A stretch of 64,000 bases of DNA from Amaricoccus sp. (GCF_017993425.1 NZ_JAGOMQ010000019.1:1-64000); one strand, 5' to 3'. Positions 47,758-57,373 are shown, counted from the stretch's first letter. Notes: generated from the letters alone by a model not told the origin. Program-made: numbers and translations.

Positions 47758-50565
47758 ATGGCCTTCTCCGAGCTCTGCGCCACCTCGAACTTCACCTTCC
47801 TCACCGGCGGCAGCCATCCGCAGGAATACGCCGAGCGCGCCATCGAGCTCGGCCTATCCGCCCTCGCCATCGCCGACCGCAACTCCGTCGCCGGGCTGGT
47901 GCGCGCGCACCGGGCGCTCCGGGGCGCTGCCCGCGACGGCCTCGCCCCTCCGCGCCTCGTCCCCGGCGCGCGGCTGGCGCTGGCCGAGGGGATCGAGGTC
48001 ACCGCGCTTGCCCGCGACCGCAGCGGCTGGGCGCGGCTCTGCCGGCTCCTGACCCTCGGCGCGCGGCGGGCGAAAAAGGGGCAATGCCTGCTCCACCTCG
48101 CCGACCTGACCGACCTCGAGGCGCTCCACCTCCTGCTGCACCCGCCGGCGCTTGGCCGAGACCTCCGCGCCTGGCTGCCCCTGGCGCGCCGCTTCGCCCG
48201 GGCGCATGGCCACGCCCATCTCGTCGCCGCGCCCCGCTACGACGGACAGGACGCGGCGCGGCTCGACCGGCTGGCCGGGCTCGCCCGCCAGCTCGGCCTG
48301 CCGCTTGTCGCCTCCGCCGAGCCGGTGATGCATCACGGCGGCCGCCGGCGGCTGGTCGACGTGCTGACCTGCATCCGCGACGGCCTGCGCATCGACGACC
48401 TCGGCCGGGCGGCGCTCGCCAACGCCGAGCGACGCCTGCGCTCCGAGGCGGAGATGCTGGCGATCTTCGGGCCGCACGCGGCGGCGGTGCATCGCGCCGG
48501 CGAGATCGCCGAGGGCTGCCGCTTCTCCCTCGACGAGCTGCGCTACGAATACCCCCGCGAGATCCGGGACGGCGAGGACCCGCAGGCCCGCCTCGTCCGC
48601 CTGACCGCCGAGGGGCTCGCCGGGCGCTACCCCGCCGGCGTGCCGCAGGCCTGGCGCGCCCAGGCCGACCGCGAGCTGGAGCTGATCGCCCGCAAGGACT
48701 ACGCGCCGTTCTTCCTGACCGTGCATCACATCGTCGCCTTCGCCCGCTCGCGCGACATCCTCTGCCAGGGCCGCGGCTCGGCGGCCAACTCGATCGTCTG
48801 CTACGCCCTCGGCATCACCGCCATCTCGCCCGAGATCGGCAACATGGTGTTCGAGCGCTTCGTCTCCGAGGCCCGCGACGAGCCGCCCGACATCGACGTC
48901 GACTTCGAGCACGAGCGCCGCGAGGAGGTGATCCAGTACGTCTACGACCATTTCGGCCGCCACCGCGCCGGGATCTGCGCCACGGTCATCCACTACCGCG
49001 GCAAGCGGGCGATCCGCGAGGTGGGCGCGGCGATGGGGCTCTCCCGCGACACCGTGGCGGCGCTGTCGAGCCAGATCTGGGGCTGGGGCGGCACGGGAAT
49101 GCCGCGGGAGCGGCTGGTCGAGCTCGGGCTCGACCCCGACGAGCCGCGGCTGGCGCTGACCATGCAGCTCGTCGACGAGATCATCGGCTTTCCCCGCCAC
49201 CTCAGCCAGCATGTCGGCGGCTTCGTCATCACCGAGGGCCCGCTCGGCGAGCTCGTGCCGATCGAGAACGCGGCGATGGAGAACCGCCAGGTCATCTGCT
49301 GGGACAAGGACGACATCGACACGCTCGGCATCCTCAAGGTCGACGTGCTCGGCCTCGGCATGCTCACCTGCATCCGCAAGGCGCTGGGGTTGATCGCCGA
49401 CCACCACGGCGTGCGGCACAGCCTCGACACCCTGCCGGAGGGCGACCCGGAGGTCTACGAGATGCTCGGCCGCGCCGACGCCATCGGGGTCTTCCAGGTG
49501 GAGAGCCGCGCGCAGCTCTCCTTCCTGCCGCGGATGAAGCCGAAGATCTTCTACGACCTCGTCATCGAGGTGGCGATCGTCCGGCCCGGCCCGATCCAGG
49601 GCGGCATGGTGCATCCCTACCTGCGCCGCCGCCGCGGCGAGGAGGCGCCCGACTATCCCGACGGCCCCCTGCACGACGTGTTGAGGCGCACCTACGGCGT
49701 GCCGCTCTTCCAGGAGCAGGCGATGCAGATCGCCATCGTCGGCGCCGGCTTCACCCCCGACGAGGCCGACAGGCTGCGGCGCTCGCTCGGCACCTTCAAG
49801 GGCGACGGCACGGTCTACCGGTTCCGCGAGCGCTTCCTCGAGGGCATGGCCCGCAACGGCCACGACCCCGACTTCGCCGCGCGCTGCTTCTCGCAGATCG
49901 AGGGCTTCGGCAGCTACGGCTTCCCCGAGAGCCACGCCGCCTCCTTCGCGCTCCTCGTCTACGCCTCGGCCTGGATCAAGCGCCACTATCCGGCCGCCTT
50001 CGCCTGCGCGCTCCTCAACGCCCAGCCGATGGGGTTCTACGCCCCGGCCCAGATCGTGCGCGACGCCCGCGCCCACGGGGTGGAGGTGCGCCCGGTCTGC
50101 GTCAACGCCAGCTTCTGGGACAACACGCTCGAGCCCGACGGCCAGGGCGGGACGGCGCTGCGGCTCGGCTTCCGTCAGATCAAGGCGATGCGCGAGGAGG
50201 ACGGGCTCTGGATCGCCGCCGCCCGCGGCAACGGCTATCCCGACGTCGAGGCGCTCTGGCGCCGCGCCGGGACCGAGCCGCGGCTCCTTGCCGCGCTGGC
50301 CGAGGCGGACGCCTTCGCGAGCCTCGGCCTCGGCCGGCGCGAGGCGCTGTGGGCGGCCCGCGCCATCCGCTCCCGCACCCCGCTGCCGCTCTTCGAGGGG
50401 CTCGACGGCGAGGGCCCGGAGGGGGCGGTCCGCCTGCCGCCGACCACCCTCGGCGAGGAGATCATCGCCGACTACGCCGCGCTCCGCCTGACGCTGCGGG
50501 CCCACCCGATGGCCCTCCTCCGCCCCCTGCTCACCCCGCCCCCGGAGGCCTCCCGCAAGGGCTGA
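47758..50565 (+). CDS. dnaE2: Error-prone DNA polymerase DnaE2 (ImuC), C-terminally short
   Basis: 935 residues. The PHP domain starts SNFTFLTGGSHPQEYAERAIELGLSALAIADRNS; the polymerase active site includes PPDIDVDFEHERR and DIDTLGILKVDVLGLGML, with the DnaE2-type GGMVHPYLRRRRGEE. It follows the family to LRAHPMALLRPLL and then stops, while DnaE2 proteins usually run a further 100-150 residues through an OB-fold (nucleic-acid binding). No lexA, imuA or imuB is adjacent. Repeat copy B begins 36 bases after the stop. Confidence 0.88.
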   Translation: MAFSELCATSNFTFLTGGSHPQEYAERAIELGLSALAIADRNSVAGLVRAHRALRGAARDGLAPPRLVPGARLALAEGIEVTALARDRSGWARLCRLLTLGARRAKKGQCLLHLADLTDLEALHLLLHPPALGRDLRAWLPLARRFARAHGHAHLVAAPRYDGQDAARLDRLAGLARQLGLPLVASAEPVMHHGGRRRLVDVLTCIRDGLRIDDLGRAALANAERRLRSEAEMLAIFGPHAAAVHRAGEIAEGCRFSLDELRYEYPREIRDGEDPQARLVRLTAEGLAGRYPAGVPQAWRAQADRELELIARKDYAPFFLTVHHIVAFARSRDILCQGRGSAANSIVCYALGITAISPEIGNMVFERFVSEARDEPPDIDVDFEHERREEVIQYVYDHFGRHRAGICATVIHYRGKRAIREVGAAMGLSRDTVAALSSQIWGWGGTGMPRERLVELGLDPDEPRLALTMQLVDEIIGFPRHLSQHVGGFVITEGPLGELVPIENAAMENRQVICWDKDDIDTLGILKVDVLGLGMLTCIRKALGLIADHHGVRHSLDTLPEGDPEVYEMLGRADAIGVFQVESRAQLSFLPRMKPKIFYDLVIEVAIVRPGPIQGGMVHPYLRRRRGEEAPDYPDGPLHDVLRRTYGVPLFQEQAMQIAIVGAGFTPDEADRLRRSLGTFKGDGTVYRFRERFLEGMARNGHDPDFAARCFSQIEGFGSYGFPESHAASFALLVYASAWIKRHYPAAFACALLNAQPMGFYAPAQIVRDARAHGVEVRPVCVNASFWDNTLEPDGQGGTALRLGFRQIKAMREEDGLWIAAARGNGYPDVEALWRRAGTEPRLLAALAEADAFASLGLGRREALWAARAIRSRTPLPLFEGLDGEGPEGAVRLPPTTLGEEIIADYAALRLTLRAHPMALLRPLLTPPPEASRKG

Positions 50566-50600
50566 CCGGGACCGATCAATGCGACTCCCGCGTCTCCGGG

Positions 50601-50815
50601 CGCCTGCGGCGTTTTCCCGGCGGCGACGTTGGTCCCACGACGGCGCCCGCCGGGTGACATGCGCATGTCACCCGGCTCGACGCGGAGCGGTAGCGGCGGG
50701 GACGGCGGAACCTCGAAGTGAGTCGAACGGCGTCGCGAAATGCGGCGCTGATAACTGTGCAATGATTTTCACCGTTCATATTCAAAATATTTCGAAATAT
50801 GTTTGCGCGCAAATC
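50601..50815 (+). repeat. Dispersed repeat, copy B (pairs with 4891-5105)
   Basis: Same order of parts as copy A: GC-rich block, perfect 26-nt palindrome (50650-50675), hairpin with GAAAT loop (50730-50748), and the AT-rich end with ATATTTCGAAATAT and TTTGCGCGCAAA. The last 100 bases differ from copy A at about nine positions. It lies between dnaE2 and murD. The rest of the 420-base intergenic space holds no gene. Confidence 0.85.
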
Positions 50816-50985
50816 AGAAACTATCCGAAATCAAACGTGCATTTTCAAGACAGGAACGCACTTCATCTTTCCTCCCGCCGATCCGCGGCACCAACCGCCG
50901 CCCCGCCGGCGCACGCCGGAGGGGCCGGCTTGCGCCGGCCAACAGGCTCTGCGACACCTGCGCGCGAGGACGGCTGAGGGCTTCC

Positions 50986-52392
50986 ATGATACCTGTGCGC
51001 GGATACCAGGGCCACAAGGTCGCGGTTCTGGGGCTCGGCCGCTCGGGCCTGCCCACGGCGCGGGCGCTGCGGGCCGGAGGCGCCGAGGTCGTCGCCTGGG
51101 ACGACGGCCCCTTGGCCCGCGCGACGGCCGAGGCCGAGGGCTTCGCCCTCGCCGACCTGCGCCGCCCGGGAGCCTTCGACGCCGTGAAGGTGCTGGCCGT
51201 CTCGCCGGGGATCGCCCATCTCTACCCGGCCCCGCACCCGGCGATCGTCGCCGCCTGGGAGGCGGGCGTCGCCGTCGACAACGACATCGGCCTCTTCTTC
51301 CGCTCCTTCGCCACGCCGGCCTGGGACGCCTTCGACCGCACGCCGCAGGTGGTCTGCGTCACCGGCTCGAACGGCAAGTCCACCACCACCGCGCTCGTCG
51401 CCCACGTGATCGAGACCACCGGCCGGCCGGTGCAGGTCGGCGGCAACTTCGGCCGCGGCGTCCTCGACCTCGACCCGGCCGGGGACGGCATGGTCGTGGT
51501 GCTGGAGCTCTCCTCCTACCAGATCGACCTCGCCCGCGCCCTGCAGCCCGACGTCGCCATCTTCCTCAACCTCTCCGACGACCACCTCGACCGCCACGGC
51601 GGCCGCGGCGGCTACTTCGCGGCGAAGCGCCGGCTCTTCACCGAGGGCGGCCCGGCGCGGGCGATCATCGGCGTCGACGAGAACGAGGGCCGCCACCTCG
51701 CCAACGTCATGCGCGAGGACCGCGGCTCCGGCGACCCGGTCGTCCAGGTCTCGGTGACCCGCAAGCTGCCGGGGACGGGCTGGAACGTCGTCGCCCGCAA
51801 GGGCTTCCTCGCCGAATGGCGCGGCGGCCGCCAGGTCGCCGCCTTCGACCTCCGCGGGATCGCCCGGCTGCCGGGCGCCCACAACCACCAGAACGCCTGC
51901 GCCGCCTACGCCGCCGCGCGCCACCTCGGCATGGCGCCGAAGGCGATCGAGGCGGCGCTGGCGAGCTACCCCGGCCTCGCGCACCGCTCCGAGCTGGTCG
52001 CCGAGTGGCGCGGCGTGCGGGTGGTCAACGACAGCAAGGCCACCAACGCCGACGCGGCCGAGAAGGCGCTCGGCAGCTTCGAGCGCGTCCGCTGGATCGC
52101 CGGCGGACGGCCAAAGGAGGGCGGCATCGAGAGCCTGCGGCCGTGGTTCGACCGGGTGGCCAAGGCCTACCTGATCGGCGAGGCGGCCGAGGATTTCGCC
52201 GCCACCCTCGGCGACACCCCGCACGAGATCTCCGGCACGCTCGACGCCGCCGTCGCCGCGGCGCTGGCCGAGGCGGAGCCGGGCGACGTCGTGCTGCTCG
52301 CCCCGGCCTGCGCCAGCTTCGACCAGTACGCGAGCTTCGAGCACCGCGGCCGCGCCTTCGTCGCCGCGGTCCGGGCGCGGACGGACGGCTGA
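50986..52392 (+). CDS. murD: UDP-N-acetylmuramoyl-L-alanine:D-glutamate ligase
   Basis: 468 residues from ATG 50986. [17 protein letters not shown], the P-loop [17 protein letters not shown] (about residue 125), [21 protein letters not shown] and [15 protein letters not shown] are the Mur ligase motifs. It adds D-Glu to UDP-MurNAc-L-Ala in the cytoplasm. In most bacteria murD sits in the dcw cluster with mraY and ftsW; here it is alone, and could be a relocated or second copy. Confidence 0.93.
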   Translation: MIPVRGYQGHKVAVLGLGRSGLPTARALRAGGAEVVAWDDGPLARATAEAEGFALADLRRPGAFDAVKVLAVSPGIAHLYPAPHPAIVAAWEAGVAVDNDIGLFFRSFATPAWDAFDRTPQVVCVTGSNGKSTTTALVAHVIETTGRPVQVGGNFGRGVLDLDPAGDGMVVVLELSSYQIDLARALQPDVAIFLNLSDDHLDRHGGRGGYFAAKRRLFTEGGPARAIIGVDENEGRHLANVMREDRGSGDPVVQVSVTRKLPGTGWNVVARKGFLAEWRGGRQVAAFDLRGIARLPGAHNHQNACAAYAAARHLGMAPKAIEAALASYPGLAHRSELVAEWRGVRVVNDSKATNADAAEKALGSFERVRWIAGGRPKEGGIESLRPWFDRVAKAYLIGEAAEDFAATLGDTPHEISGTLDAAVAAALAEAEPGDVVLLAPACASFDQYASFEHRGRAFVAAVRARTDG

Positions 52393-52620
52393 GGGGCCGC
52401 CCTGTGCCTGCCGAACGGCACGGACTGGACCGCCGCCGAGACCGACTGCATCCTCGCCGTCTGCGCCGCCCCCGGCCGCGGCGGCCACCCGGCCCGGCGC
52501 CTCGGGCCGGACGGGATCACGCTCGCCCGGCGCGGCAAGGGCGCCAGCGCCGCCACATCAACATCGCCATGGAGGCCGAGGACGTCGCCGGCGGCCGATC
52601 CCGGGGCTGATCCGGGGCGA

Positions 52621-52833
52621 TCACCGGGAGCCGGTGTCGGGGCGGTCGGATGCTGTGCTGCGGGCGGGGGTCGGGTCGGGAGCGGGGTGGTCGTCGTAGC
52701 GGCCGGAGAGGACGCGGGTGGCCTGGCCCTCGGGGTCGTCGTACTGGTTCCTGCGCAGCAGCCAGAGGAAGCCGGCGAGGCCGACGCCGCCGAGGAGGAG
52801 CGACGCCGGGATCAGGATGACGAGGACGTTCAC
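52621..52833 (-). CDS. ccoS: Cbb3 oxidase assembly protein CcoS
   Basis: 70 residues from GTG 52833, overlapping the ccoI stop (GTGA). A single membrane helix (LVILIPASLLLGGVGLAGFLWLL) is followed by RRNQYDDPEGQATRVL, the CcoS signature. It is needed for cofactor insertion into cbb3 oxidase. The polar tail is a little longer than usual. Last gene of ccoGHIS. Confidence 0.9.
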   Translation of the reverse strand: MNVLVILIPASLLLGGVGLAGFLWLLRRNQYDDPEGQATRVLSGRYDDHPAPDPTPARSTASDRPDTGSR

Positions 52834-55049
52834 CGCCGGCCTCCGCCGAGGCGGAAGGCGTTGAGGCAGACGGCGAGCGAGCTGCCCGACATGGCGAGCG
52901 CGGCGAAGAGCGGCGTCACCAGCCCGGCGAAGGCGACGGGGACGGTGATGACGTTGTAGGCGAACGCGAAGACGATGTTCTGGACGATGCGGCGGCGGGC
53001 CGCGACGGCGACGCGCCAGGCCTCGGCGACGGGCGAGAGGCGCGAGCCGACCACGATCATGTCGGCGGCGCTGCGGCTCGCGTCGACGGCGGAGGCGGGC
53101 GAGATGGAGACGTGGGCCGCCGCGAGGGCGGCGGCGTCGTTGAGGCCGTCGCCGACCATCAGCACCCGGCGGCCCTCGGCCCGCAGCGCGTCGAGATGGG
53201 CGACCTTCTCCTGCGGCGTCGCGCCGGCGATCCAGTCGGCGATGCCGACCTCGGCGGCGAGCGCGGCCACCGGGCCGGGCGCGTCGCCGGAGAGCAGCGT
53301 GATCGGCAGGCCCGCGGCGCGGAAGGCGGCGACGGCGGCGGCGGCGTCGCCGCGCGGCTCGTCGGCGAAGAGGAAGGCGACCGGGGCGGCGTCGCCGACG
53401 CGGAGCCAGGCGACGGTGTGCGCGCCGCCGGAGGGCGCGCCGATCCATTCGGCGCGGCCGAGCCGGACCGGCGCGCCGTCGACGACGCCAGCGGCGCCGA
53501 GGCCGGCCTGCTCGGTCACGTCGGTTGCGCGAGGCACGTCGAGGCAGGCGGCCGCGGCGGCGGAGGCGACGGCGCGGGCGATGGGGTGGGCGCTGTCCTC
53601 GGCGAGCGCGGCGGCGAGGGCGAGGTCGCGGCGGGAGAGCGCCTCGGCGTTGACGAGGACGGGGCGGCCGGTGGTGAGCGTGCCGGTCTTGTCGAAGACC
53701 ACCATGTCGATCTCGGCGAGGCGCTCGAGGGCGGCCCCGTCCTTGAGGAGCACGCCCTCGCGGTAGAGCCGGCCGGAGGCGGTGGTGAGCACGGCCGGCA
53801 CGGCGAGGCCGAGGCCGCAGGGGCAGGTGATGATCAGGACGGCGGCGGCGACGTTGGCGGCGAGGCGCCAGTCGTGGGAGCCGAGGCCCCAGACGAGGAA
53901 GGCGAGGATGGCGAGGGCGTAGACCATCGGCCCGTAGATGCGGGCGGCGCGGAAGGCGAGCGTGGCGTAGCGGGTGCGCGAGCGCTCGGCGGCCTCGACG
54001 AGGCGGCCGATGCGGCGGAGGAGCGTGTCCTCGCCGAGCGCGTCGGCGCGGACCTCGATCGGGCCGGCGAGGTTGGTCATGCCGGCGCGCACCTCGGCGC
54101 CGGGGCCGACGGCGGCGGGCATGGTCTCGCCGGTCAGCATCGAGGCGTCGACGTCGGAGCGGCCGGCGACGATCGTGCCGTCGACGGGCACGCGGGCGCC
54201 GACTGGGACGGCGATCAGGTCGCCGGGGCGGAGCGCGTCGACGGGCACGGTCTCGCGGCCGCCGTCGGGGCGGATGCGGGTGGCGAGGCGCACCTCGAGC
54301 GCGGCGATCTCGGCGGCGGCCGAGCGGGCGGCGGCGCGGGTGCGGTGGGCGAGGTAGCGGCCGACCAGCAGGAAGAAGGTCAGCATGATCGCCGCCTCGA
54401 AGAATGCCTGCCGGCCGCCGAGGATGGTCTCCCAGAGCGAGACGGCCGCCGCCATGAGGATGGCGGTGGAGATCGGCACGTCCATGTCCATGCGCCGGGC
54501 GGCGAGGCTGCGGGCCGCGGAGGCGAAGAACGGCCAGGCGGAGAAGAGGACCGCCGGGAGGGCGATGGCGGCGGAGACCCAGTGCATCAGGTCGCGCGTC
54601 GAGTCGGCGGCTCCGGACCAGACGGCGATCGAGAGCAGCATGACGTTCATCGAGGCGAAGCCGGCGACGCCGATGCGGGCGAGGAGGTCGCGGCCCTCGG
54701 CGTCGATGCGGGTGGCGTCGAGGGCGGCGGGGTCGAGGGAGCGGGCGGGGAAGCCGCGGCGGGCGAGGGCGGCGATCAGGCGGGCCTCGGTTCCGGGCAG
54801 ATCCTCGGCGGTGACGGCGACGCGCCTCAGCCCGAGATGGACGCGGGCGGCGGCGACGCCGGGCTCGGCGGCGAGGGTGGTCTCCACCCCGTCGATGCAG
54901 GCGGCGCAGTGGATGCCGGGAAGCGCGAGGTCGAAGCGGCGGAGCGCAGCCGGCTCGGCGGCGCGGCCGGCGGCGGCCGGCGCCGGCTCGGGCGCGGCGG
55001 CGCAGGCGGGGCAGGCGGCGAGGGCGGGGAAGGCGTCGTCGGGGGTCAT
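52830..55049 (-). CDS. ccoI: Copper-exporting P1B-type ATPase CcoI
   Basis: 739 residues. An N-terminal Cys pair (ACPAC) precedes an HMA domain with GIHCAAC at 46-51. The transport site is CPC (about 408-410), phosphorylation site DKTGTL (about 452) and hinge GDGLNDAAAL (about 635). It moves copper to the periplasm for assembly of the CuB site in cbb3 oxidase. Two mini-ORFs precede its start; see that entry. Confidence 0.93.
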   Translation of the reverse strand: MTPDDAFPALAACPACAAAPEPAPAAAGRAAEPAALRRFDLALPGIHCAACIDGVETTLAAEPGVAAARVHLGLRRVAVTAEDLPGTEARLIAALARRGFPARSLDPAALDATRIDAEGRDLLARIGVAGFASMNVMLLSIAVWSGAADSTRDLMHWVSAAIALPAVLFSAWPFFASAARSLAARRMDMDVPISTAILMAAAVSLWETILGGRQAFFEAAIMLTFFLLVGRYLAHRTRAAARSAAAEIAALEVRLATRIRPDGGRETVPVDALRPGDLIAVPVGARVPVDGTIVAGRSDVDASMLTGETMPAAVGPGAEVRAGMTNLAGPIEVRADALGEDTLLRRIGRLVEAAERSRTRYATLAFRAARIYGPMVYALAILAFLVWGLGSHDWRLAANVAAAVLIITCPCGLGLAVPAVLTTASGRLYREGVLLKDGAALERLAEIDMVVFDKTGTLTTGRPVLVNAEALSRRDLALAAALAEDSAHPIARAVASAAAAACLDVPRATDVTEQAGLGAAGVVDGAPVRLGRAEWIGAPSGGAHTVAWLRVGDAAPVAFLFADEPRGDAAAAVAAFRAAGLPITLLSGDAPGPVAALAAEVGIADWIAGATPQEKVAHLDALRAEGRRVLMVGDGLNDAAALAAAHVSISPASAVDASRSAADMIVVGSRLSPVAEAWRVAVAARRRIVQNIVFAFAYNVITVPVAFAGLVTPLFAALAMSGSSLAVCLNAFRLGGGRR

Positions 55050-55281
55050 CGGACGAGCCCCGTGGGCCGGGCGCGAGGCGCGGCTCGCGGGTATGGGCAG
55101 GCGGCGGCGCCAAGCCCGGCGGCCGGCGCCGGGTGGGGCGCGGGGGCGAGGGCGGGGCGGGCGTCGTCGGGCGTCATCGAGCCAGCCTCATGGGTCGGGC
55201 GGCGAGGCGCGGCTCGCGGCGGGGGCGGGCGCCGGCGCCGGGCGGGACGCGGGGAGCGGGACGGGCGGCGGCGGGGGTCAT
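55046..55281 (-). repeat. Two coupled mini-ORFs duplicating the ccoH/ccoI junction
   Basis: Mini-ORF 1: ATG 55281 to TGA 55174-55176 (35 residues). Mini-ORF 2: ATG 55177 to TGA 55046-55048 (43 residues), starting MTPDDARPALAPAP, nearly the start of CcoI (MTPDDAFPALA). Each stop overlaps the next ATG (CGATGACN). Their ends (RREPRLAARP, RAAPRARPTG) resemble the CcoH C terminus (RREPLFLAPAR). So the region looks like tandem, diverged copies of the gene junction. Whether the peptides are made is unknown. Confidence 0.7.
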
Positions 55282-55291
55282 CGCGGGAGGC

Positions 55292-55771
55292 TCATCGGGC
55301 GGGCGCGAGGAAGAGGGGCTCGCGGCGGTGGTAGGCGGCGCCGTTGGCGGCGACGGCGTCGATGCGGACGGTCCAGACGCCGTCGGCGAGCGGGGCCGCC
55401 GCGGTCCAGCCGCGGGGGGTCTCGACGAGGTCGAGCGCGAGGTCGTCGCGGACGGTGGTGGGGCGGCCGACCACGACGGAGAGCGAGGCCGGGCGGACGA
55501 CGTGGCCGGCGGCGTCGGCGATCTCGACGGTCAGCGCGCCGTCGGCGTGGTCGAGGGTCAGGGTCCAGCCGAGCGCCTCCTGGGCGCGGCGGTCGTGGTC
55601 GAAGGTCTGGCTGGACACGTAGCTGTTGTCGACGACGACGCCCGAGAAGGTCTCGACGGCGAACCAGGCGAGCAGGACGTTGACGCCGATGATGACGCCG
55701 AAGGCGGCGAGCGCGACGGCGAGGACGTGCCGGCCGGTGATCGGCCGGGGCGGGTTGGCGGACCGGGTCAC
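55292..55771 (-). CDS. ccoH: FixH/CcoH family protein
   Basis: 159 residues from GTG 55771, overlapping the ccoG stop (GTGA). One N-terminal helix (VLAVALAAFGVIIGVNVLLAWFAV) and a periplasmic part with YVSSQTFDHDRRAQEALGW, the FixH pattern. It assists cbb3 oxidase assembly with CcoI. Ends 11 bases before the first mini-ORF. Confidence 0.9.
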   Translation of the reverse strand: MTRSANPPRPITGRHVLAVALAAFGVIIGVNVLLAWFAVETFSGVVVDNSYVSSQTFDHDRRAQEALGWTLTLDHADGALTVEIADAAGHVVRPASLSVVVGRPTTVRDDLALDLVETPRGWTAAAPLADGVWTVRIDAVAANGAAYHRREPLFLAPAR

Positions 55772-57198
55772 TGGCCTTTCCCCGTGAAGACGGTGGCCTC
55801 GCGCGCCTGCCGGCCGCTCCCGGTGTCGTCGACGACGATGTCGACCGGGGTGAGCCCGCCGGCGGCGGCGGGGCTGGCCGGCGGCGCGGTCAGGTAGGCG
55901 CGCTGGCGGAAGGTGGTGTCGGCCGGGACGGTGACGACGAGGCCGTCGAGGCCCTGGAGCTCGAGGTGGATGGGGTCGGCGCCCTCGACGGAGAGGCGGA
56001 AATCGCGGTCGTAGCCGGACATGTTGCGCAGGCGCAGCTCGTAGGCGTTGCGCACCGAGCCGTCGGAGAGGGTGATGTTGACGGGGTTGCGCACCTTCTC
56101 GATCGAGAAGGTGAGGTCGGTGCGCAGGAAGAGCGCGGTCACGAGCGCGAGGCCGATCCCGGACCAGAGGGCGAAGTAGACGAGGATGCGCGGGCGGAAG
56201 ATGCGGCGGACGACCGGGGTGTGCGGGCCGCCGGCGGCCTCGGCCTGCAGGTCGTGCAGGGTGACGTAGTCGATGAGCCCGCGCGGCTTGCCGATCTTGT
56301 CCATGACGTCGTCGCAGGCGTCGATGCAGAGGGCGCAGGTGATGCAGCCCATCTGCTGGCCCTCGCGGATGTCGACGCCGGTCGGGCAGACGTTGACGCA
56401 GGCCGAGCAGTCGATGCAGTCGCCGAGGGTCTCGGCATGGGCGCCCTTGCGGTGCTTGCCGCGGGGCTCGCCGCGCCAGTCGCGGTAGGCGACGGTCAGG
56501 GTCTCCTCGTCGATCATCGCCGACTGGATGCGCGGCCAGGGGCACATGTAGATGCAGACCTGCTCGCGCATGAAGCCGCCGAAGACGAAGGTCGTGGCGG
56601 TCAGGATGGCGACGGTGGCGTAGGCGGTGACGGGGGCCTGGAAGGTGAGGAACTGCCGGGCGAGGGTCGGCGCGTCGGCGAAATAGAAGATCCAGGCGCC
56701 GCCGGTGGCGATGGCGATCAGCAGCCAGATCGTCCACTTGATGGCGCGCTTGCGAATCTTCTCGGGGCCCCAGGGTTGATTCCACAGGCGCACGCGGGCG
56801 TTGCGGTCGCCCTCGATCCAGCGCTCGACGAGGATGAAGAGGTCGGTCCAGACGGTCTGCGGGCAGGTGTAGCCGCACCAGACCCGGCCGAGCGCGGCGG
56901 TGAAGAGGAAGAGGCCGAGGCCGGCCATGATGAGCAGGCCGGCGACGAAGTAGAACTCCTGCGGCCAGATCTCGATGAAGAAGAAGTAGAAGCGCCGGTT
57001 GGCGAGGTCGACCAGCACGGCCTGGTCGGGCAGGTTCGGGCCGCGGTCCCAGCGGATCCACGGGAGGATGTAGTAGATCCCGAGCGTGACGCCCATGATC
57101 CACCACTTGAGCGTGCGGAACTTGCCGTAGACCCGGCGGGGGAAGATGGGCTCGCGGGCGGCGTAGAGCGGCGGCGGCTCGGTTGTGGAATGGGTCAA
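55768..57198 (-). CDS. ccoG: CcoG, cbb3 assembly iron-sulfur protein
   Basis: 476 residues. Several membrane helices surround GRVWCGYTCPQTVWTDLF; two 4Fe-4S motifs lie at about 255-268 (CIDCSACVNVCP) and 284-296 (CITCALCIDACD). A C-terminal immunoglobulin-like part (RNMSGYDRDFRLSVEGADP) follows. CcoG handles Cu(II) reduction for CcoI. First gene of ccoGHIS, 62 bases downstream of a perfect FNR box. Confidence 0.93.
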   Translation of the reverse strand: MTHSTTEPPPLYAAREPIFPRRVYGKFRTLKWWIMGVTLGIYYILPWIRWDRGPNLPDQAVLVDLANRRFYFFFIEIWPQEFYFVAGLLIMAGLGLFLFTAALGRVWCGYTCPQTVWTDLFILVERWIEGDRNARVRLWNQPWGPEKIRKRAIKWTIWLLIAIATGGAWIFYFADAPTLARQFLTFQAPVTAYATVAILTATTFVFGGFMREQVCIYMCPWPRIQSAMIDEETLTVAYRDWRGEPRGKHRKGAHAETLGDCIDCSACVNVCPTGVDIREGQQMGCITCALCIDACDDVMDKIGKPRGLIDYVTLHDLQAEAAGGPHTPVVRRIFRPRILVYFALWSGIGLALVTALFLRTDLTFSIEKVRNPVNITLSDGSVRNAYELRLRNMSGYDRDFRLSVEGADPIHLELQGLDGLVVTVPADTTFRQRAYLTAPPASPAAAGGLTPVDIVVDDTGSGRQAREATVFTGKGQ

Positions 57199-57259
57199 GG
57201 GTCGGCGCTCCAGGCTGCTGGGCCGACGTTACATCTAGGCAGGGGGCGGCGCGACTTCG

Positions 57260-57273
57260 TTGATCGGGATCAA
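57260..57273. promoter_or_regulatory. FNR/FixK-type box
   Basis: TTGATCGGGATCAA is a perfect match to TTGAT-N4-ATCAA. It is centred about 68 bases upstream of ccoG, as expected for an FnrL or FixK activated cbb3 assembly operon under low oxygen. It also lies 100 bases upstream of the divergent DUF3008 gene. Confidence 0.88.
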
Positions 57274-57373
57274 GCTTCGTCGCGCCGCCCCGCTCACGAG
57301 AGCGGGAGCGGGGCGGGGAACGGACCGGCCGCGGCGCGGTTGTCGGCCACGCCAGCGGCGACAGGAGGACGAC

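Noticed and set aside
47854..50505. 883-codon minus-strand frame opposite dnaE2
   Set aside because: Same artefact; the plus strand has a fully recognisable DNA polymerase.
52393..52620. Possible small gene after murD (frame with NGTDWTAAETD)
   Set aside because: No start codon with a ribosome site, and the frame becomes low-complexity; too weak to list.
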